Positions 1 to 9,787 of a stretch of 64,000 nt of DNA are shown in pieces (the stretch's first letter is position 1; each line of letters opens with the position of its first letter). The position numbers and the translations under genes were made by a program. The stretch comes from Nereida sp. MMG025. Its GTDB lineage: Bacteria > Pseudomonadota > Alphaproteobacteria > Rhodobacterales > Rhodobacteraceae. The stretch is from contig NZ_JAKFZN010000006.1 in the NCBI RefSeq assembly GCF_021654165.1, positions 1-64,000 on the forward strand, read 5' to 3'. The notes under the pieces are model-generated. The model was not told the DNA's origin. It searched no databases and saw only the letters and a program-made list of their open reading frames with translations.

Positions 1-375
1 GTCTTTGTTATCCATGATCTGTAGATCAAGGCTGCAGTCCACATGTGGGGCGAGCAATTCGCCGTCTGCGCAGACCAAAAAGAAAAACCCGGTATTTTTG
101 AGGGAAAACGCACCGCTCCAAAAGCTTTCTACGTCTTTTTCAAATTTGGTTTTCCATGTCTTCCAAGCGGCCGCTTCCCATTTTCGAATGTCGGCAAGCT
201 TTTCCCCCTTTCGCCCGTAGTGTGGGAACTGGCCTGTATCCTTACCGCCGTCCGGGTTGATCTGGGTCATCCCGATTTTGAGCTTTAGGGTCAGGTTGAT
301 GTTTTCGGCCTTCGCGTCGTCAAAACACATTTCTGCGTCATACCGGCTAAATGCGTGGGAGAAATTATGCTGCAA
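1..375 (-). CDS. Hypothetical protein, 3' part cut by window edge
   Basis: An open frame on the minus strand runs off the left edge without a stop. The first ATG is at 330, but a TTG at 375 has an AAGGA about 8 bases upstream and adds 15 residues; I took the TTG, so the 5' end is uncertain. About 125 codons are visible. The protein is soluble-looking, without signal peptide or membrane segment, rich in Lys and aromatic residues (WEAAAWKTWKTKFEKDVESF), and contains INPDGG and HVDCSLDLQIMD. I do not recognise the family. It is the last visible gene of the tss block on this strand, separated by about 240 bases from the 284-residue gene before it, so it could be a T6SS accessory or cargo protein; that is context only. 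Confidence 0.5.
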   Translation of the reverse strand, partial: MQHNFSHAFSRYDAEMCFDDAKAENINLTLKLKIGMTQINPDGGKDTGQFPHYGRKGEKLADIRKWEAAAWKTWKTKFEKDVESFWSGAFSLKNTGFFFLVCADGELLAPHVDCSLDLQIMDNKD

Positions 376-614
376 TGGATCAATCCTTTAAATTCGTTGT
401 CGTGGTATCTCAAACTCACCCGGGTTTGCCTAAATCGTGAAAATTCCAATTGGGCTCAGGGTGGGGCCGAATTGTTAGCTCTGTTTTATCGCGAAAGGCC
501 AAAAAGACGAAATCGCGCCCAAGGGTCGTGTCAGGGCCAATGCGATAAATGCTGTGAGACCATTAGAGTGATGCGTTTGACCGGCAAGTGCAAGCGAAGC
601 ACCCTTGGCACCGA

Positions 615-1469
615 TTATCCTTGTAATTCGCATGCTTCGAGATCTGAAACGGCTTTGTTAAGTTTGTTTTGCAAGTTGGTCAAAAGCGAACGTAAATTCA
701 TCTTGGCGTTCATGACCCAGGTTTGATCGTTTTCCCGAGCTGCCAGATAGTTATCGAATCTTTGGTTCAACGCCGTTTCATAGCGCATCGCAGAATCATA
801 CATTTCACCAACAATCACGAGGCTGCTAAGGGTGTTTCCGGTCTTGGTCAGATCACTTTCCTTAAGCCCATCTGCGATAAGCCCGGCCGTCGAACCACTT
901 CGATCCTTAAGAAATTGGATGCCATCTTTTCGGATTTCCTCTTCTGAGGTTCCCATTGCAGACTTTATTCCGATCACGGCCGTATCGTAGTGTGCCTTGG
1001 CCGTGTTCAGCAGGGCTTTTTTGCCCAAAGACGCGTTCTTGGACGATCCAGCCAAAGAGAATGTCAGATCGACGCTTTTGTCTCCGACTTCAGAAAAGGC
1101 TTGGCCATACGACTTTTGTCCACTTACGGCTTGCGCAATCGATCCACTCGATTCGATCGCTGTGACCCCCGCTTTGGCATATTTCGCGGCGGCAGGATTG
1201 ATGCTTGAAAAGGCGGAGGCGGCAAGGTCCAGAAAGCCAATAGATGTCTCCATGACCAAAGCGGCAACCAACTCACCCGTGGCGAGGAATTCAAGCTTGT
1301 CCGAGAGCCGTTCGACTTCTCTGATCTGGGCTTCGGCATCCCTGACCAATGCACGTAAATTGGCAACCTTGTCCTTTTCTGTTGAACAGGTCTGCGGCTT
1401 ACTCACTTGATAACGGAACGCACGTTGGCTGCTCAGAAAGTCCTGGCGCGGCATTACACACTGGTTCAT
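615..1469 (-). CDS. Hypothetical protein downstream of clpV, possible T6SS cargo
   Basis: A 284-residue protein starts at an ATG preceded by AAGGA, 36 bases after the clpV stop and in the same direction, so it is probably cotranscribed. The N-terminal 60 residues and the last 50 look alpha-helical and coiled-coil forming (VANLRALVRDAEAQIREVER near residues 35-55; LLTNLQNKLNKAVSDLEA at the end). The middle is rich in Ala, Gly and Ser, with a weakly hydrophobic stretch (LVAALVMETSIGFLDLAASA). There is no N-terminal signal peptide. I do not recognise the family. Its place at the tail of a tss operon suggests an accessory or secreted protein, but no toxin motif is visible. Confidence 0.6.
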   Translation of the reverse strand: MNQCVMPRQDFLSSQRAFRYQVSKPQTCSTEKDKVANLRALVRDAEAQIREVERLSDKLEFLATGELVAALVMETSIGFLDLAASAFSSINPAAAKYAKAGVTAIESSGSIAQAVSGQKSYGQAFSEVGDKSVDLTFSLAGSSKNASLGKKALLNTAKAHYDTAVIGIKSAMGTSEEEIRKDGIQFLKDRSGSTAGLIADGLKESDLTKTGNTLSSLVIVGEMYDSAMRYETALNQRFDNYLAARENDQTWVMNAKMNLRSLLTNLQNKLNKAVSDLEACELQG

Positions 1470-1505
1470 GATTTTTCCTTCACTAGAATTTTGAACAACA
1501 AGGAT

Positions 1506-4157
1506 TTACGAAAATACGTAGCCGAACCCACCGTCGCCATGGGTTACAGTCAATGAATTGAATTCTTCTCCGGCCACCATTTTTTCCAACACCTTCCGCG
1601 ACATTTCGGGAAGGATCGAGTTTGTGATGATATTGTCGATCATACGCCCGCCGCTGTCAGGGTCTTTGCATTGCTCGGTGATATGGTCGAGCACGTCATC
1701 CCCGTATACCATTTCAGCATTGTGACTGGCGGCTAATCGTTTTGCGACCGAACGCAGTTTCAGCTTGGTGATATCTGCCAGCGCGGGCTTGCCCAATGGG
1801 TAATAGGGAATTGAAACGATCCGCCCAAGCAAGGCAGGCGGGAAGACATCCAACTGGAACGGTCGAAGTGCGGTTGCCAATTCATCGACATCAGGTTCCG
1901 CGACACCGCCCTCGGCCATTTCCATGATGACCTCTGTCCCCACGTTAGAGGTGAGAAGGATCAAGGTGTTTTTAAAGTTGATCGCCCTTCCGTTGCCGTC
2001 TTCCATAATGCCTTTGTCAAAGACCTGAAAGAAAAGCTCATGAATATCGGGATGTGCTTTTTCGATCTCGTCAAGCAGCACGACTGAATAGGGTTTGCGA
2101 CGGACAGCTTCGGTCAGGCGACCACCTTCGCCATACCCTACATATCCGGGAGGGGCCCCTTTCAGAAGCGAGACAGAATGAGCCTCCTGAAATTCCGACA
2201 TGTTGATGGTGATGATGTTCTGTTCCCCGCCATAAAGCGTTTCTGCCAGGGCCAAAGCTGTTTCCGTCTTCCCTACACCCGACGGACCACAGAGCATAAA
2301 GACACCGATCGGTTTTTCGGGGTTGGCCAGCCCGGCGCGGCTTGTTTCGATCCGCTTTGCAATGGTTTTTAAACCGTGATCCTGTCCGATGACCCGCTCT
2401 TTCAAACGCTCGGCCAAAGTCAAAACCGCGGCCATCTCATCCTGAACCATTCGTCCTGCGGGAATACCCGTCCAATCGGAGATGACAGTCGCCACTGATT
2501 GGGCATCGACATGGGAATAGACCATGCGATCATCCGGGTTGCCGCCGTCTAGTTCCGACATTTTTGCCGCAAGGTCGGCAAAGGTCGTTTCGTCCTTATC
2601 GTCCGCTTCGCCACCGTCGTCGGCATCATCACCACTTGCCAGGCTTTTGCGAAGGGCGAGGATACTCTCGACAAGCTCTTTTTCGGCCGCATATTTTGTT
2701 TCCAATTCGCTCAGTTCCCCCTCACGAATGGTCTTTTCTTCTTTGGCTTCTGTCAGGCGATCTTCGTTGGTCTTGCCCAATTCGCGCTCGGCCTCTTTAG
2801 AAGCGATTTCGGTTTCGAGGGCTCTGATTGCTTGGCGCAGATCACCAATGCGCGCGGGTGTCGAGGCTTGGGAAACTGCGACACGGGCACAAGCGGTATC
2901 GAGCAGGGAAACCGCTTTGTCCGGTAGTTGGCGGGCAGGAATGTAGCGGGCCGATAGGCTGACGGCCGCTTCGATGGCTTCATCCGAAATTCGCACGCCG
3001 TGGTGTGCTTCCATCGGGCCGAGAATGCCGCGCAACATGAAGCAACAACGTTCCACGTCGGGTTCTTCGATATCAACGGGTTGGAAGCGGCGGGTCAGCG
3101 CGGGGTCTTTTTCAAAGTAATTCCGATATTCCGACCAAGTGGTCGCCGCGATTGTGCGCAATGTGCCGCGTGCCAGAGCGGGTTTCAGCAAGTTGGCGGC
3201 ATCACCCGTTCCAGCCGCTCCGCCGGCCCCGATCAGCGTGTGGGCTTCGTCAATAAAAAGAATAATCGGGGTGGGTGAGGCTTGAACTTCGTCAATCACC
3301 GATTTGAGACGTTGCTCAAACTCGCCCTTCATCGACGCGCCCGCCTGCATGGATTGAATATCCAGTTCGTAAAGCTTGGTGCCTTGCAGCAAAGGCGGCA
3401 CATCGTTTTCCGCAAGACGCTGTGCGAAGCCTTCAACGACGGCAGTTTTGCCAACACCTGCTTCGCCTGTGAGGATCGGGTTGTTTTGGCGACGGCGCAG
3501 CAAGACATCAACGATCTGGCGGATTTCGTCATCACGCCCCACGATCGGATCCATCTCGGCCGCTGCGGCGGTCATGTCTTTTGCAAATCGTCCCAAGGCC
3601 GTGCTTGCACCAGACCCCGACTCTTTCCCACCTGGGCCAGAGGACAGACCGGCGCCATCCATCGGGCGCATGTCTTCTTCTTCACTGTCGGCCCAAATTG
3701 TCTGAGCTTCTTTTGCCAATTGATCGGCGGACAGCGATCCAAGGGTTGGCGACAGACGATCCAGAACACGTTTTTGTTCAGAAGACGAAAGTAAAGCAAC
3801 AAGGGCATGCCCCGAACGCACTTGAACTTCGCCGAACAGCAGGGTGGCGTAGACCCACCCGTTTTTGAGCATTTGGGCCATGCTATCGGAAATGGCAGGG
3901 GTTTCAGTGACGTTCTTATCCAGTTTGCCGAGGGCTGCTGTCAAATCCCGCAGGACAGTAGTGCGATCAAGGTTCATCGCAGCAAGCATGACCGAAATGT
4001 CCGAATGCTGGTTTGAAACAATGTGATATAGCCAGTGTAGAACGTCTACATGGCGGTGGCCTTCGCCCCGCGACAAGCTCATTGCCTGAATAAAAGCGTC
4101 ATACCCTGTGCGGTTGAGTTTTCCCGCATACTTTTCAACCTGAATCTCCGCAGCCAT
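1506..4157 (-). CDS. tssH: T6SS AAA+ ATPase TssH (ClpV), sheath recycling
   Basis: This is the Clp/Hsp100 ATPase that disassembles contracted TssB/TssC sheaths in the cytoplasm using ATP. The 883-residue length fits ClpV. An N-terminal Clp repeat domain covers about residues 1-150. The first AAA+ module has Walker [10 protein letters not shown] near residue 230 and Walker [13 protein letters not shown] charged coiled-coil middle domain lies around residues 430-520. The second AAA+ module has Walker [10 protein letters not shown] near residue 622 and Walker [12 protein letters not shown], followed by the D2 small domain. The substitution of a T6SS neighbourhood for a proteolysis or heat-shock one favours ClpV over ClpB. 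It starts 12 bases after the tssG stop. Confidence 0.96.
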   Translation of the reverse strand: MAAEIQVEKYAGKLNRTGYDAFIQAMSLSRGEGHRHVDVLHWLYHIVSNQHSDISVMLAAMNLDRTTVLRDLTAALGKLDKNVTETPAISDSMAQMLKNGWVYATLLFGEVQVRSGHALVALLSSSEQKRVLDRLSPTLGSLSADQLAKEAQTIWADSEEEDMRPMDGAGLSSGPGGKESGSGASTALGRFAKDMTAAAAEMDPIVGRDDEIRQIVDVLLRRRQNNPILTGEAGVGKTAVVEGFAQRLAENDVPPLLQGTKLYELDIQSMQAGASMKGEFEQRLKSVIDEVQASPTPIILFIDEAHTLIGAGGAAGTGDAANLLKPALARGTLRTIAATTWSEYRNYFEKDPALTRRFQPVDIEEPDVERCCFMLRGILGPMEAHHGVRISDEAIEAAVSLSARYIPARQLPDKAVSLLDTACARVAVSQASTPARIGDLRQAIRALETEIASKEAERELGKTNEDRLTEAKEEKTIREGELSELETKYAAEKELVESILALRKSLASGDDADDGGEADDKDETTFADLAAKMSELDGGNPDDRMVYSHVDAQSVATVISDWTGIPAGRMVQDEMAAVLTLAERLKERVIGQDHGLKTIAKRIETSRAGLANPEKPIGVFMLCGPSGVGKTETALALAETLYGGEQNIITINMSEFQEAHSVSLLKGAPPGYVGYGEGGRLTEAVRRKPYSVVLLDEIEKAHPDIHELFFQVFDKGIMEDGNGRAINFKNTLILLTSNVGTEVIMEMAEGGVAEPDVDELATALRPFQLDVFPPALLGRIVSIPYYPLGKPALADITKLKLRSVAKRLAASHNAEMVYGDDVLDHITEQCKDPDSGGRMIDNIITNSILPEMSRKVLEKMVAGEEFNSLTVTHGDGGFGYVFS

Positions 4158-4169
4158 GTTAGCTATCCC

Positions 4170-5231
4170 TTATGCGTTTTCCATTGAAATTTGATATTGT
4201 GTGGCTCTGACGGCATCCGTGCCAGCGGAAGGCGCCTTGCTAATTTGAAAAGCGCTCGTCCAGCCAAGCTCTGTAATTTTTCCAAGCTGCATGGGCGCAA
4301 GTTTTGCATGTGGCAACCAAAGAGCGACATCAACTTCGTAAAAAGGCCCCAGATACGCCAAAATGAGATCTTTTAATTCAGCTTGTCGATCGCGGCCGGG
4401 CAAATAGCTGCGGTATTCTTTGATTGTGCGGCACTCGATGTGCACAATGATCTTTTCGCTAATCGATGGGGCGCGTTTCCCAATCCGAAAATCCTGTCCA
4501 AGGCCCATCCCTTGGGCACCAAGTATCGAGCGATCTTCTTCGTCGAATTCCAACCAGCTGGTTACAAACTCATCGATGCGGATAGGAATTGAGAAATGAG
4601 CCGATAAAATCTGGCGAAGCTTAACAGGGCTGCGCACGCGACCCATCGCAAGAGCAGTATAGCGCAAGCGGATGATATCATCGACTGGGGATTTTTCCGC
4701 CAGATGAGCGCTAGCGTCTCCTGTTAATGACCTCAGAAGACTTGGAAAATTGCCGCCACTCGGGTGGTCAAATTGCGTAATCGGGCGCGCGTCTGACCAC
4801 GATCGGTAAAAGAGCTGTTGGAAACGAACCGTGAAGATGTCCGTGAATTTTACAAAGGCGCGATCACCGCGACGGACCCACCTGTCAACCTCGCGAGTCA
4901 TAGCATGAGGCAGGGGGCCAAAAGGACCATAAAATCCGAGGAAACGTGGTCTGATCTTTGGGGGTGCCGCATCAAGATCCATTTGCGAAACTTCGTCACT
5001 CGCAAACCCAGTGTATGGGTCTTGACCCATTTCCACGATATCTTGTGCGACCCTTGCGCTTTGCCCGATACGTGGCTTGGATTGCCCCCTGCGTTCAACT
5101 AAACGCATCGCTTGCAAAAAGCTCCAGCGTTTTTGGGGCTTATCGTTGGCCTCAGTCAAAGCAACGGTCCTGATCCGCCGCGCGGCGGCCATGTCTTTAG
5201 GATTTGGTTCTTGGAATTTGTAACGATGCAT
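4170..5231 (-). CDS. tssG: T6SS baseplate protein TssG
   Basis: TssG is a wedge component of the T6SS baseplate, working with TssE, TssF and TssK. At 353 residues the protein has the usual size, with the family N-terminal pattern WSFLQAMRLVERRG and the mid-protein FLGFYGPFGPLP stretch. Placement directly between tssF and tssH supports the call. From the ATG at 5231 it overlaps the end of tssF by 76 bases; an internal ATG at 5192 (MAAARR) would shorten this overlap to 37 bases and still leave the conserved N-terminal motif complete. Neither start has a strong Shine-Dalgarno sequence, as expected if translation is coupled to tssF. Confidence 0.92.
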   Translation of the reverse strand: MHRYKFQEPNPKDMAAARRIRTVALTEANDKPQKRWSFLQAMRLVERRGQSKPRIGQSARVAQDIVEMGQDPYTGFASDEVSQMDLDAAPPKIRPRFLGFYGPFGPLPHAMTREVDRWVRRGDRAFVKFTDIFTVRFQQLFYRSWSDARPITQFDHPSGGNFPSLLRSLTGDASAHLAEKSPVDDIIRLRYTALAMGRVRSPVKLRQILSAHFSIPIRIDEFVTSWLEFDEEDRSILGAQGMGLGQDFRIGKRAPSISEKIIVHIECRTIKEYRSYLPGRDRQAELKDLILAYLGPFYEVDVALWLPHAKLAPMQLGKITELGWTSAFQISKAPSAGTDAVRATQYQISMENA

Positions 5232-7075
5232 TGTGTAAAGGAATTAACCGCAGCGTAATCCGCAAAGAACCGATCTAGTGCGGCGCTCATTGTGATCATA
5301 ACGGCAGGTTCCATTACATATTCGTCGAACACCAAAGTGATTTCCATTCCACGGGCAGGATGAAACCCATCAGGGCGTTTGATGGTGCGTGTTCGTGGGC
5401 GTACCTTTATGTCGGTGAGCGCATTGATCTGCGAATCCGTGAGCTGGTCTGAAACATCCGAAAATAGGCGCAGAACCTCACGTACGGCATCAATATCACC
5501 TTTTCCATGCGCACCAGTGAAACCTCGATAACTTAAGGAAATGAGAGAGATAAGGCGCCAATAATTATCACCAGCTTTCATGCGGTGGGGCCCATCGTTT
5601 TCCAAGTCAGCAACGGCCTCTCGGGGCGCAGTGGGACCAGATTTTAGCTTAAAAGTGATAATACGGTTATCAAGCAGATGGAATGTTGCCTCTAGTAGAG
5701 GCAAGACCTCTGGTAGATGCCGGTTCGAGCACAATGTTTTTACAAAAAGTAAATTAGCAGGATCGGCCTCTGGAGGTTCATAAAAGGTGATCCATGTTTC
5801 GGTTCCTTCGTATCTGAACCGTGTACCGCCAACACGCCGCTCTGATTGGGACAGCGAGCGTTTTTCGCGTTCCGAAGTGTAGTAAAGTGCTTGGCGAGGT
5901 GAGGCGGAGGACGACGGGATGCCGTAGAGCGGATGAACTGGCATCTTGTCTCGTGCGGCGTCATATTGCGCACGGACATCCAGGATGCGCTGCACCTCGT
6001 AGTTCACATTTGGTGTTCTATTCGGGGCGACGAGATGCTTATGTGCTCCGCTGTCCAGCGCAATTGGTTTTGCGTCATCTTCGAAAAGGTTGACCGCAGG
6101 CGCACAAAAAATCGTCAAATTCTTTTGATCGAAATGGGACTTTAGATGTTTGTTTGGCTGATCGAATTCAAAAACCAACTGTGCGGTGGTGCCCGTGACG
6201 CCTTTGATATGATTGGTTAAATTGGCGATACGAAAGCCTAGAAACTTGCGCGGAAAGGCAAAAAATTCGAGCAACGTGCTGACACCAGGGAATAGTCGCT
6301 CGTCACGGCCATAAAGCGAATTTTCAGAATCGAACCCTACCTGCTGAATGTCGGAGTTTGGAATGCGATGAAAAATAGGCGTGCCCATGTTATCTTCCCA
6401 ACGCAAAGATACACGCAAAAGGCGGCTAAAAATTTGTTCGTAAAGCGCCTGCGCTTCTTGAATGGGTCCCGTAAAATGAACGGGTAGGCTGTCTGCTTGT
6501 AAGGTCGAGAACGGTGTTTCCGCAGTATTCTTGAAAGAAATAACAAGCCCTGCCGCAGTGCGTTGGCTATGATCCGACGCCATGTTGTTATCACAGCCAA
6601 GCGCATTCAATGGGGTTGCGGTTGCATGATAATCGGCAGCGGGTAGTGCAATAGGCCAAAAGGTGATTGGCTCTGCCAACCGGAACCGACAAGCCACGCG
6701 GCGAGAGGCTTCGCTAAAGGTAGCCTCGATGTAGGACCCTGCTTCGAGAGTTCGGCCTTTGATCAAATCTGCCGGCTTTTCGGGTGTTGATCCCTCGACA
6801 AGTATCGCGGAAGCGAGGGGGGCTGTCATCTCGGGGTTTACTTGTTCGAGGAGCTCGTTTGAAAAAGTGCGGAACTGCTGGTCGATGTTGAGCTGGACAC
6901 GCGCAGCCAAAAACGCAGAGCCCTCCAAAAGTCCAGCTATGGATGGGTCAAGGTTTTCTTCGAGCAATCCCCCCAGACGGTCTGCGAGCCCAGGATAGGT
7001 TTTGGCGAATTGCGCCGCGCGCTCCTTGAGAAGCAACAATTCGCGCTCATAGGCTTCTTTGAAATCCTTCTTCAT
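5156..7075 (-). CDS. tssF: T6SS baseplate protein TssF
   Basis: TssF is the central baseplate wedge protein, equivalent to phage gp6. The 639-residue protein has the characteristic start (YERELLLLKERAAQFAKTYP, then LGGLLEENLDPSIAGLLEG) and the characteristic C-terminal end with WPPRGGSGPLL. These are diagnostic for the VasA/ImpG family. It begins 3 bases after the tssE stop, so tssE and tssF are translated from the same message, and its 3' end overlaps tssG. Confidence 0.95.
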   Translation of the reverse strand: MKKDFKEAYERELLLLKERAAQFAKTYPGLADRLGGLLEENLDPSIAGLLEGSAFLAARVQLNIDQQFRTFSNELLEQVNPEMTAPLASAILVEGSTPEKPADLIKGRTLEAGSYIEATFSEASRRVACRFRLAEPITFWPIALPAADYHATATPLNALGCDNNMASDHSQRTAAGLVISFKNTAETPFSTLQADSLPVHFTGPIQEAQALYEQIFSRLLRVSLRWEDNMGTPIFHRIPNSDIQQVGFDSENSLYGRDERLFPGVSTLLEFFAFPRKFLGFRIANLTNHIKGVTGTTAQLVFEFDQPNKHLKSHFDQKNLTIFCAPAVNLFEDDAKPIALDSGAHKHLVAPNRTPNVNYEVQRILDVRAQYDAARDKMPVHPLYGIPSSSASPRQALYYTSEREKRSLSQSERRVGGTRFRYEGTETWITFYEPPEADPANLLFVKTLCSNRHLPEVLPLLEATFHLLDNRIITFKLKSGPTAPREAVADLENDGPHRMKAGDNYWRLISLISLSYRGFTGAHGKGDIDAVREVLRLFSDVSDQLTDSQINALTDIKVRPRTRTIKRPDGFHPARGMEITLVFDEYVMEPAVMITMSAALDRFFADYAAVNSFTQCIVTNSKNQILKTWPPRGGSGPLL

Positions 7076-7078
7076 GAC

Positions 7079-7684
7079 TTAAAGCCGCGCGGAATTCAGG
7101 ACGACTTTGCCAGCGCCCATATCGACATCGGCATTGAACTCAACCGGTATGTCTGCAGGGTCGGCGATCAGGTCAGCGGTGACATGAACTTCAACGCGCT
7201 GGCTATTTTCACTTTCCAACAAACCGACGCGAACATGAATGCTTTCTTTCAATAGTCGCGGTTCATGTCTGGACAAAGAATCTTTAATGGATTGCTCGAT
7301 GTTGTGGCTCGTCAATTCTTTTCGCGTCAGATTGCTCAGATCCTGAAACCCGTAGTTTAGGATAGAGGATGCAACATGCGGAGCTTCGCTAAGGTCAACG
7401 GCGGCATCGAGGCGGATCGTGTTCATCAATGTCGCGAGGTGCACTCGCACATGTTGGCGAAGCGTCTCTTCGTCTACGCCAATTCGCCGCGCATTTGATC
7501 GCCCACTAATTTCGGAAATTGTGTTCAGGCCGTCCGCTTCGGTTGATGACTTGGCCGTAGCCGAGCTGTCGTTTTCCTCGAATGCGTGACGAAAGACGTC
7601 AAATAAAGCGATGCGCGAACGCTCATGTATGCGACGCGACTGCCGCTGGCGCGGCGCTTTGGAAGAGGAGGAGCGAGACGCCAT
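7079..7684 (-). CDS. tssE: T6SS baseplate protein TssE (gp25-like)
   Basis: TssE is the gp25-like protein that starts sheath assembly on the baseplate. The gp25 core occupies about residues 75-195, with the signature SSILNYGFQDLSNLTR and a C-terminal VHVTADLIADPADIPVEF strand region. The protein is 201 residues, longer than many TssE proteins, because of a basic, Ser-rich N-terminal extension of about 25 residues (SSSSKAPRQRQSRRIHER). It is the first gene after the intrinsic terminator that follows hcp, so tssE-F-G-H are expected to be expressed less than hcp, unless a promoter lies in the short gap. Confidence 0.92.
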   Translation of the reverse strand: MASRSSSSKAPRQRQSRRIHERSRIALFDVFRHAFEENDSSATAKSSTEADGLNTISEISGRSNARRIGVDEETLRQHVRVHLATLMNTIRLDAAVDLSEAPHVASSILNYGFQDLSNLTRKELTSHNIEQSIKDSLSRHEPRLLKESIHVRVGLLESENSQRVEVHVTADLIADPADIPVEFNADVDMGAGKVVLNSARL

Positions 7685-7693
7685 TTTATCATC

Positions 7694-7728
7694 AAAAAAC
7701 GGTCGACCACGAGAAGCGGTCGACCGTT
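7694..7728 (-). terminator. Intrinsic terminator between hcp and tssE
   Basis: The arms AACGGTCGACC (7698-7708) and GGTCGACCGTT (7718-7728) form a perfect 11-base inverted repeat with a 9-base loop. Read on the minus strand, the hairpin is followed at once by a run of T (7694-7699), the classic rho-independent layout. It sits 10 bases beyond the hcp stop, so it likely ends most hcp transcripts and lets only read-through into tssE. Confidence 0.85.
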
Positions 7729-7737
7729 AGTTCAGTA

Positions 7738-8223
7738 TCAGACTGGCTTGTTTTTCGCGATGTCGAAGCCTGCGTTGCCCTCGGGGCCTTTCGAACCGTC
7801 GGCTTTTTGCGATGCGTAGACAACTTCATATTTCGCGAAGTTCAGTGTTACTGTTTCCATAACACGGTCCATGCCGTCGCCCGAACCGCCTGTCTCATAC
7901 GAAGAGATCATGATGTCGGTCATTTTTACGCGAAGATACTCGAGAGGCACGTTGCCGGCTTTGCGAACAATCAGTTCGCCTGTCGCGATGTGTGTGCCCG
8001 AAGCACAAGCTTTGAGCAGCTCGTGTGTCGCCATATCAACATATTTCGTGAGCGTCATGTCACGGACGTTTACTTTACCAGCACCGCCGCCTGGGCCGAG
8101 GTGTGTTGTGCCCGACTGGGACATGCCCCAGGACCATTGCAAGACATCAATTTCGCCAGCGTACTTGTCGTCGACCGACTCGCCTTTGATTTTGTCCAAT
8201 TTCAGAAAAATATCGACTGCCAT
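7738..8223 (-). CDS. hcp: Hcp (TssD), T6SS tube subunit
   Basis: Hcp forms the hexameric-ring inner tube that is fired out of the cell and is also a chaperone for small effectors. The 161-residue size and the opening (MAVDIFLKLDKIKGES then VLQWSWGMSQ) are typical of the family, as are KYVDMATHELLKACASG and the central IMISSYETGG segment. A strong Shine-Dalgarno sequence (AAGGAG) precedes the ATG. The gene lies between tssC and a strong terminator, an arrangement fitting high expression of this most abundant T6SS protein. Confidence 0.96.
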   Translation of the reverse strand: MAVDIFLKLDKIKGESVDDKYAGEIDVLQWSWGMSQSGTTHLGPGGGAGKVNVRDMTLTKYVDMATHELLKACASGTHIATGELIVRKAGNVPLEYLRVKMTDIMISSYETGGSGDGMDRVMETVTLNFAKYEVVYASQKADGSKGPEGNAGFDIAKNKPV

Positions 8224-8258
8224 GATGTAACTCCTTGATCATGCTAGTTAAAATTAGA

Positions 8259-9752
8259 TTACTTAGGGGGCGGAATTTTGGATACCAGGCTCATCCCGAT
8301 GTCCATACCCTCCATCTGGAAGTGTGGTTTAAGGTAAAACTTACCCATGTAGTAACCAGGGTTAAGCTCGTCTTCCACAACTTCAACCTTGGCATCAGCG
8401 AGCGGCTTTTTGGCCTTCTCACGTTCATCTGCATTTTCGGGATTGAGAGTTACGTACTGATCAATCCACTCCTGCAAATTCATACGGATCTGGTCCTTGT
8501 CGGCACTAGAGCCGATTTGGTCACGGATCATTGCCTTCAAATAGTGACTAAACCGCGAAATCGCGAACATATATGGAAGTCGCGACGACATGTTGTCTGA
8601 TGCCGTGGCTTGCGGATCCACATAGGATTTCGGCTTGTACAACGATTGGCCACCAAGGAAGACTGCCTTGTCGGTGTTTTGTCGGTGGACCAAGCCAAGA
8701 AGGCCTACTTTCGACAATTCGCCTTCGCGACGGTCATCAATACTGACTTCGGTTGGGCATTTCAGGTCTTTCTCACCCGAACCCGTGTCAAAATGGTGTG
8801 TTGGCAATTGTGCAACTTCACCACCCGACTGAACACCACGGATACGAACAGTCCAGCCATGCTCTTTGAAAGCACGGTTGATGTTTACAGCCATAGCGTG
8901 AGCCGCGTTCATCCACGAATAGTTCTCAGAGCCGTGTCCATCTGTATCTTCCGTGAAGTTGAATTCCTCCACGGTCATGGTGCTGTCGGGACCATAAGGC
9001 TCACGCGCAAGAACGCGGGGCAAAGTGAGGCCGAGGAAGCGCGCGTTTTCACTATCGCGCAGTGAGTTCCAACCCGCGTAATCAGACGCCGTGAACAGCT
9101 CTTCGATATCAGGGGGGTTCGAGAGATCATTCCAGCTATCAAGGCCGAGAAGTCGCGGACCGGCTGCCGAAATAAATGGGGCGAGTGCCGCTTCCGAAAT
9201 CTTGGACATTGATGTCAACAGCGCAACATCGGCTGATGAATGATCAAAGTAGAAATCGCCTACAATCGCGCCCATTGGATCCCCGCCAAGGGTACCAATT
9301 TTGCGTTCATAAATCTGACGATAGAGTGGTGACCTATCCCATTTAGCCCCTGGGAAGCGCTTCATCATACCAGCGAGTTCTTTCTTTGACGTGTTCAGAA
9401 CCTCTACTTGGAGAGATGCGCCCGTCTCAGAATTATTGAGGGTATAGGCCAAGCCACGCCAAGACGACTCCAGTTGCTGGAATTCTTCGTTGTGCAAAAT
9501 TTCGTTGATTTGACTGCTTAGCTCTTTGTCAAGCCCGGCGATCATACCTTGAATTGTATCGATTACGTCTTCGTCAATGAGATTTTCATCTGCAACCGCG
9601 GCCTGAACGACCGTTGACAAAGCATTATCGATTGCCTTCTCGGCATTCTCGGTTGTTGGGTTAATCGTTTGCTTGAGAATAGCGGAAAAATCTTCAAGCT
9701 CGCTCAGCGCGCCTTGATCTTTTGCTGACTGTACCTGTGAGTCTTCAGCCAA
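8259..9752 (-). CDS. tssC: T6SS contractile sheath large subunit TssC (VipB)
   Basis: TssC pairs with TssB to build the contractile sheath. The 497-residue protein carries the conserved signatures of the VipB/ImpC family: EEFQQLESSWRGLAYTL near residue 95, then FPGAKWDRSPLYRQIYERKI, DPMGAIVGDFYFDHS and LPRVLAREPYG, and the C-terminal FYLKPHFQMEGMDIGMSLVS. The start codon is TTG at 9752, preceded by GGGAG at about 8 bases. An in-frame stop lies upstream and no ATG occurs until well inside the conserved N-terminal region, so TTG is the only sensible start. The gap to tssB is 35 bases. Confidence 0.96.
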   Translation of the reverse strand: MAEDSQVQSAKDQGALSELEDFSAILKQTINPTTENAEKAIDNALSTVVQAAVADENLIDEDVIDTIQGMIAGLDKELSSQINEILHNEEFQQLESSWRGLAYTLNNSETGASLQVEVLNTSKKELAGMMKRFPGAKWDRSPLYRQIYERKIGTLGGDPMGAIVGDFYFDHSSADVALLTSMSKISEAALAPFISAAGPRLLGLDSWNDLSNPPDIEELFTASDYAGWNSLRDSENARFLGLTLPRVLAREPYGPDSTMTVEEFNFTEDTDGHGSENYSWMNAAHAMAVNINRAFKEHGWTVRIRGVQSGGEVAQLPTHHFDTGSGEKDLKCPTEVSIDDRREGELSKVGLLGLVHRQNTDKAVFLGGQSLYKPKSYVDPQATASDNMSSRLPYMFAISRFSHYLKAMIRDQIGSSADKDQIRMNLQEWIDQYVTLNPENADEREKAKKPLADAKVEVVEDELNPGYYMGKFYLKPHFQMEGMDIGMSLVSKIPPPK

Positions 9753-9787
9753 TGTTCTATCTCCCTATGTCTGAAACACGCGCACGG

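Noticed and set aside
355-726. Possible 123-residue plus-strand gene between the two left-end minus-strand genes
   Set aside because: It overlaps the end of the 284-residue gene, lacks a ribosome site and has no protein-like features.
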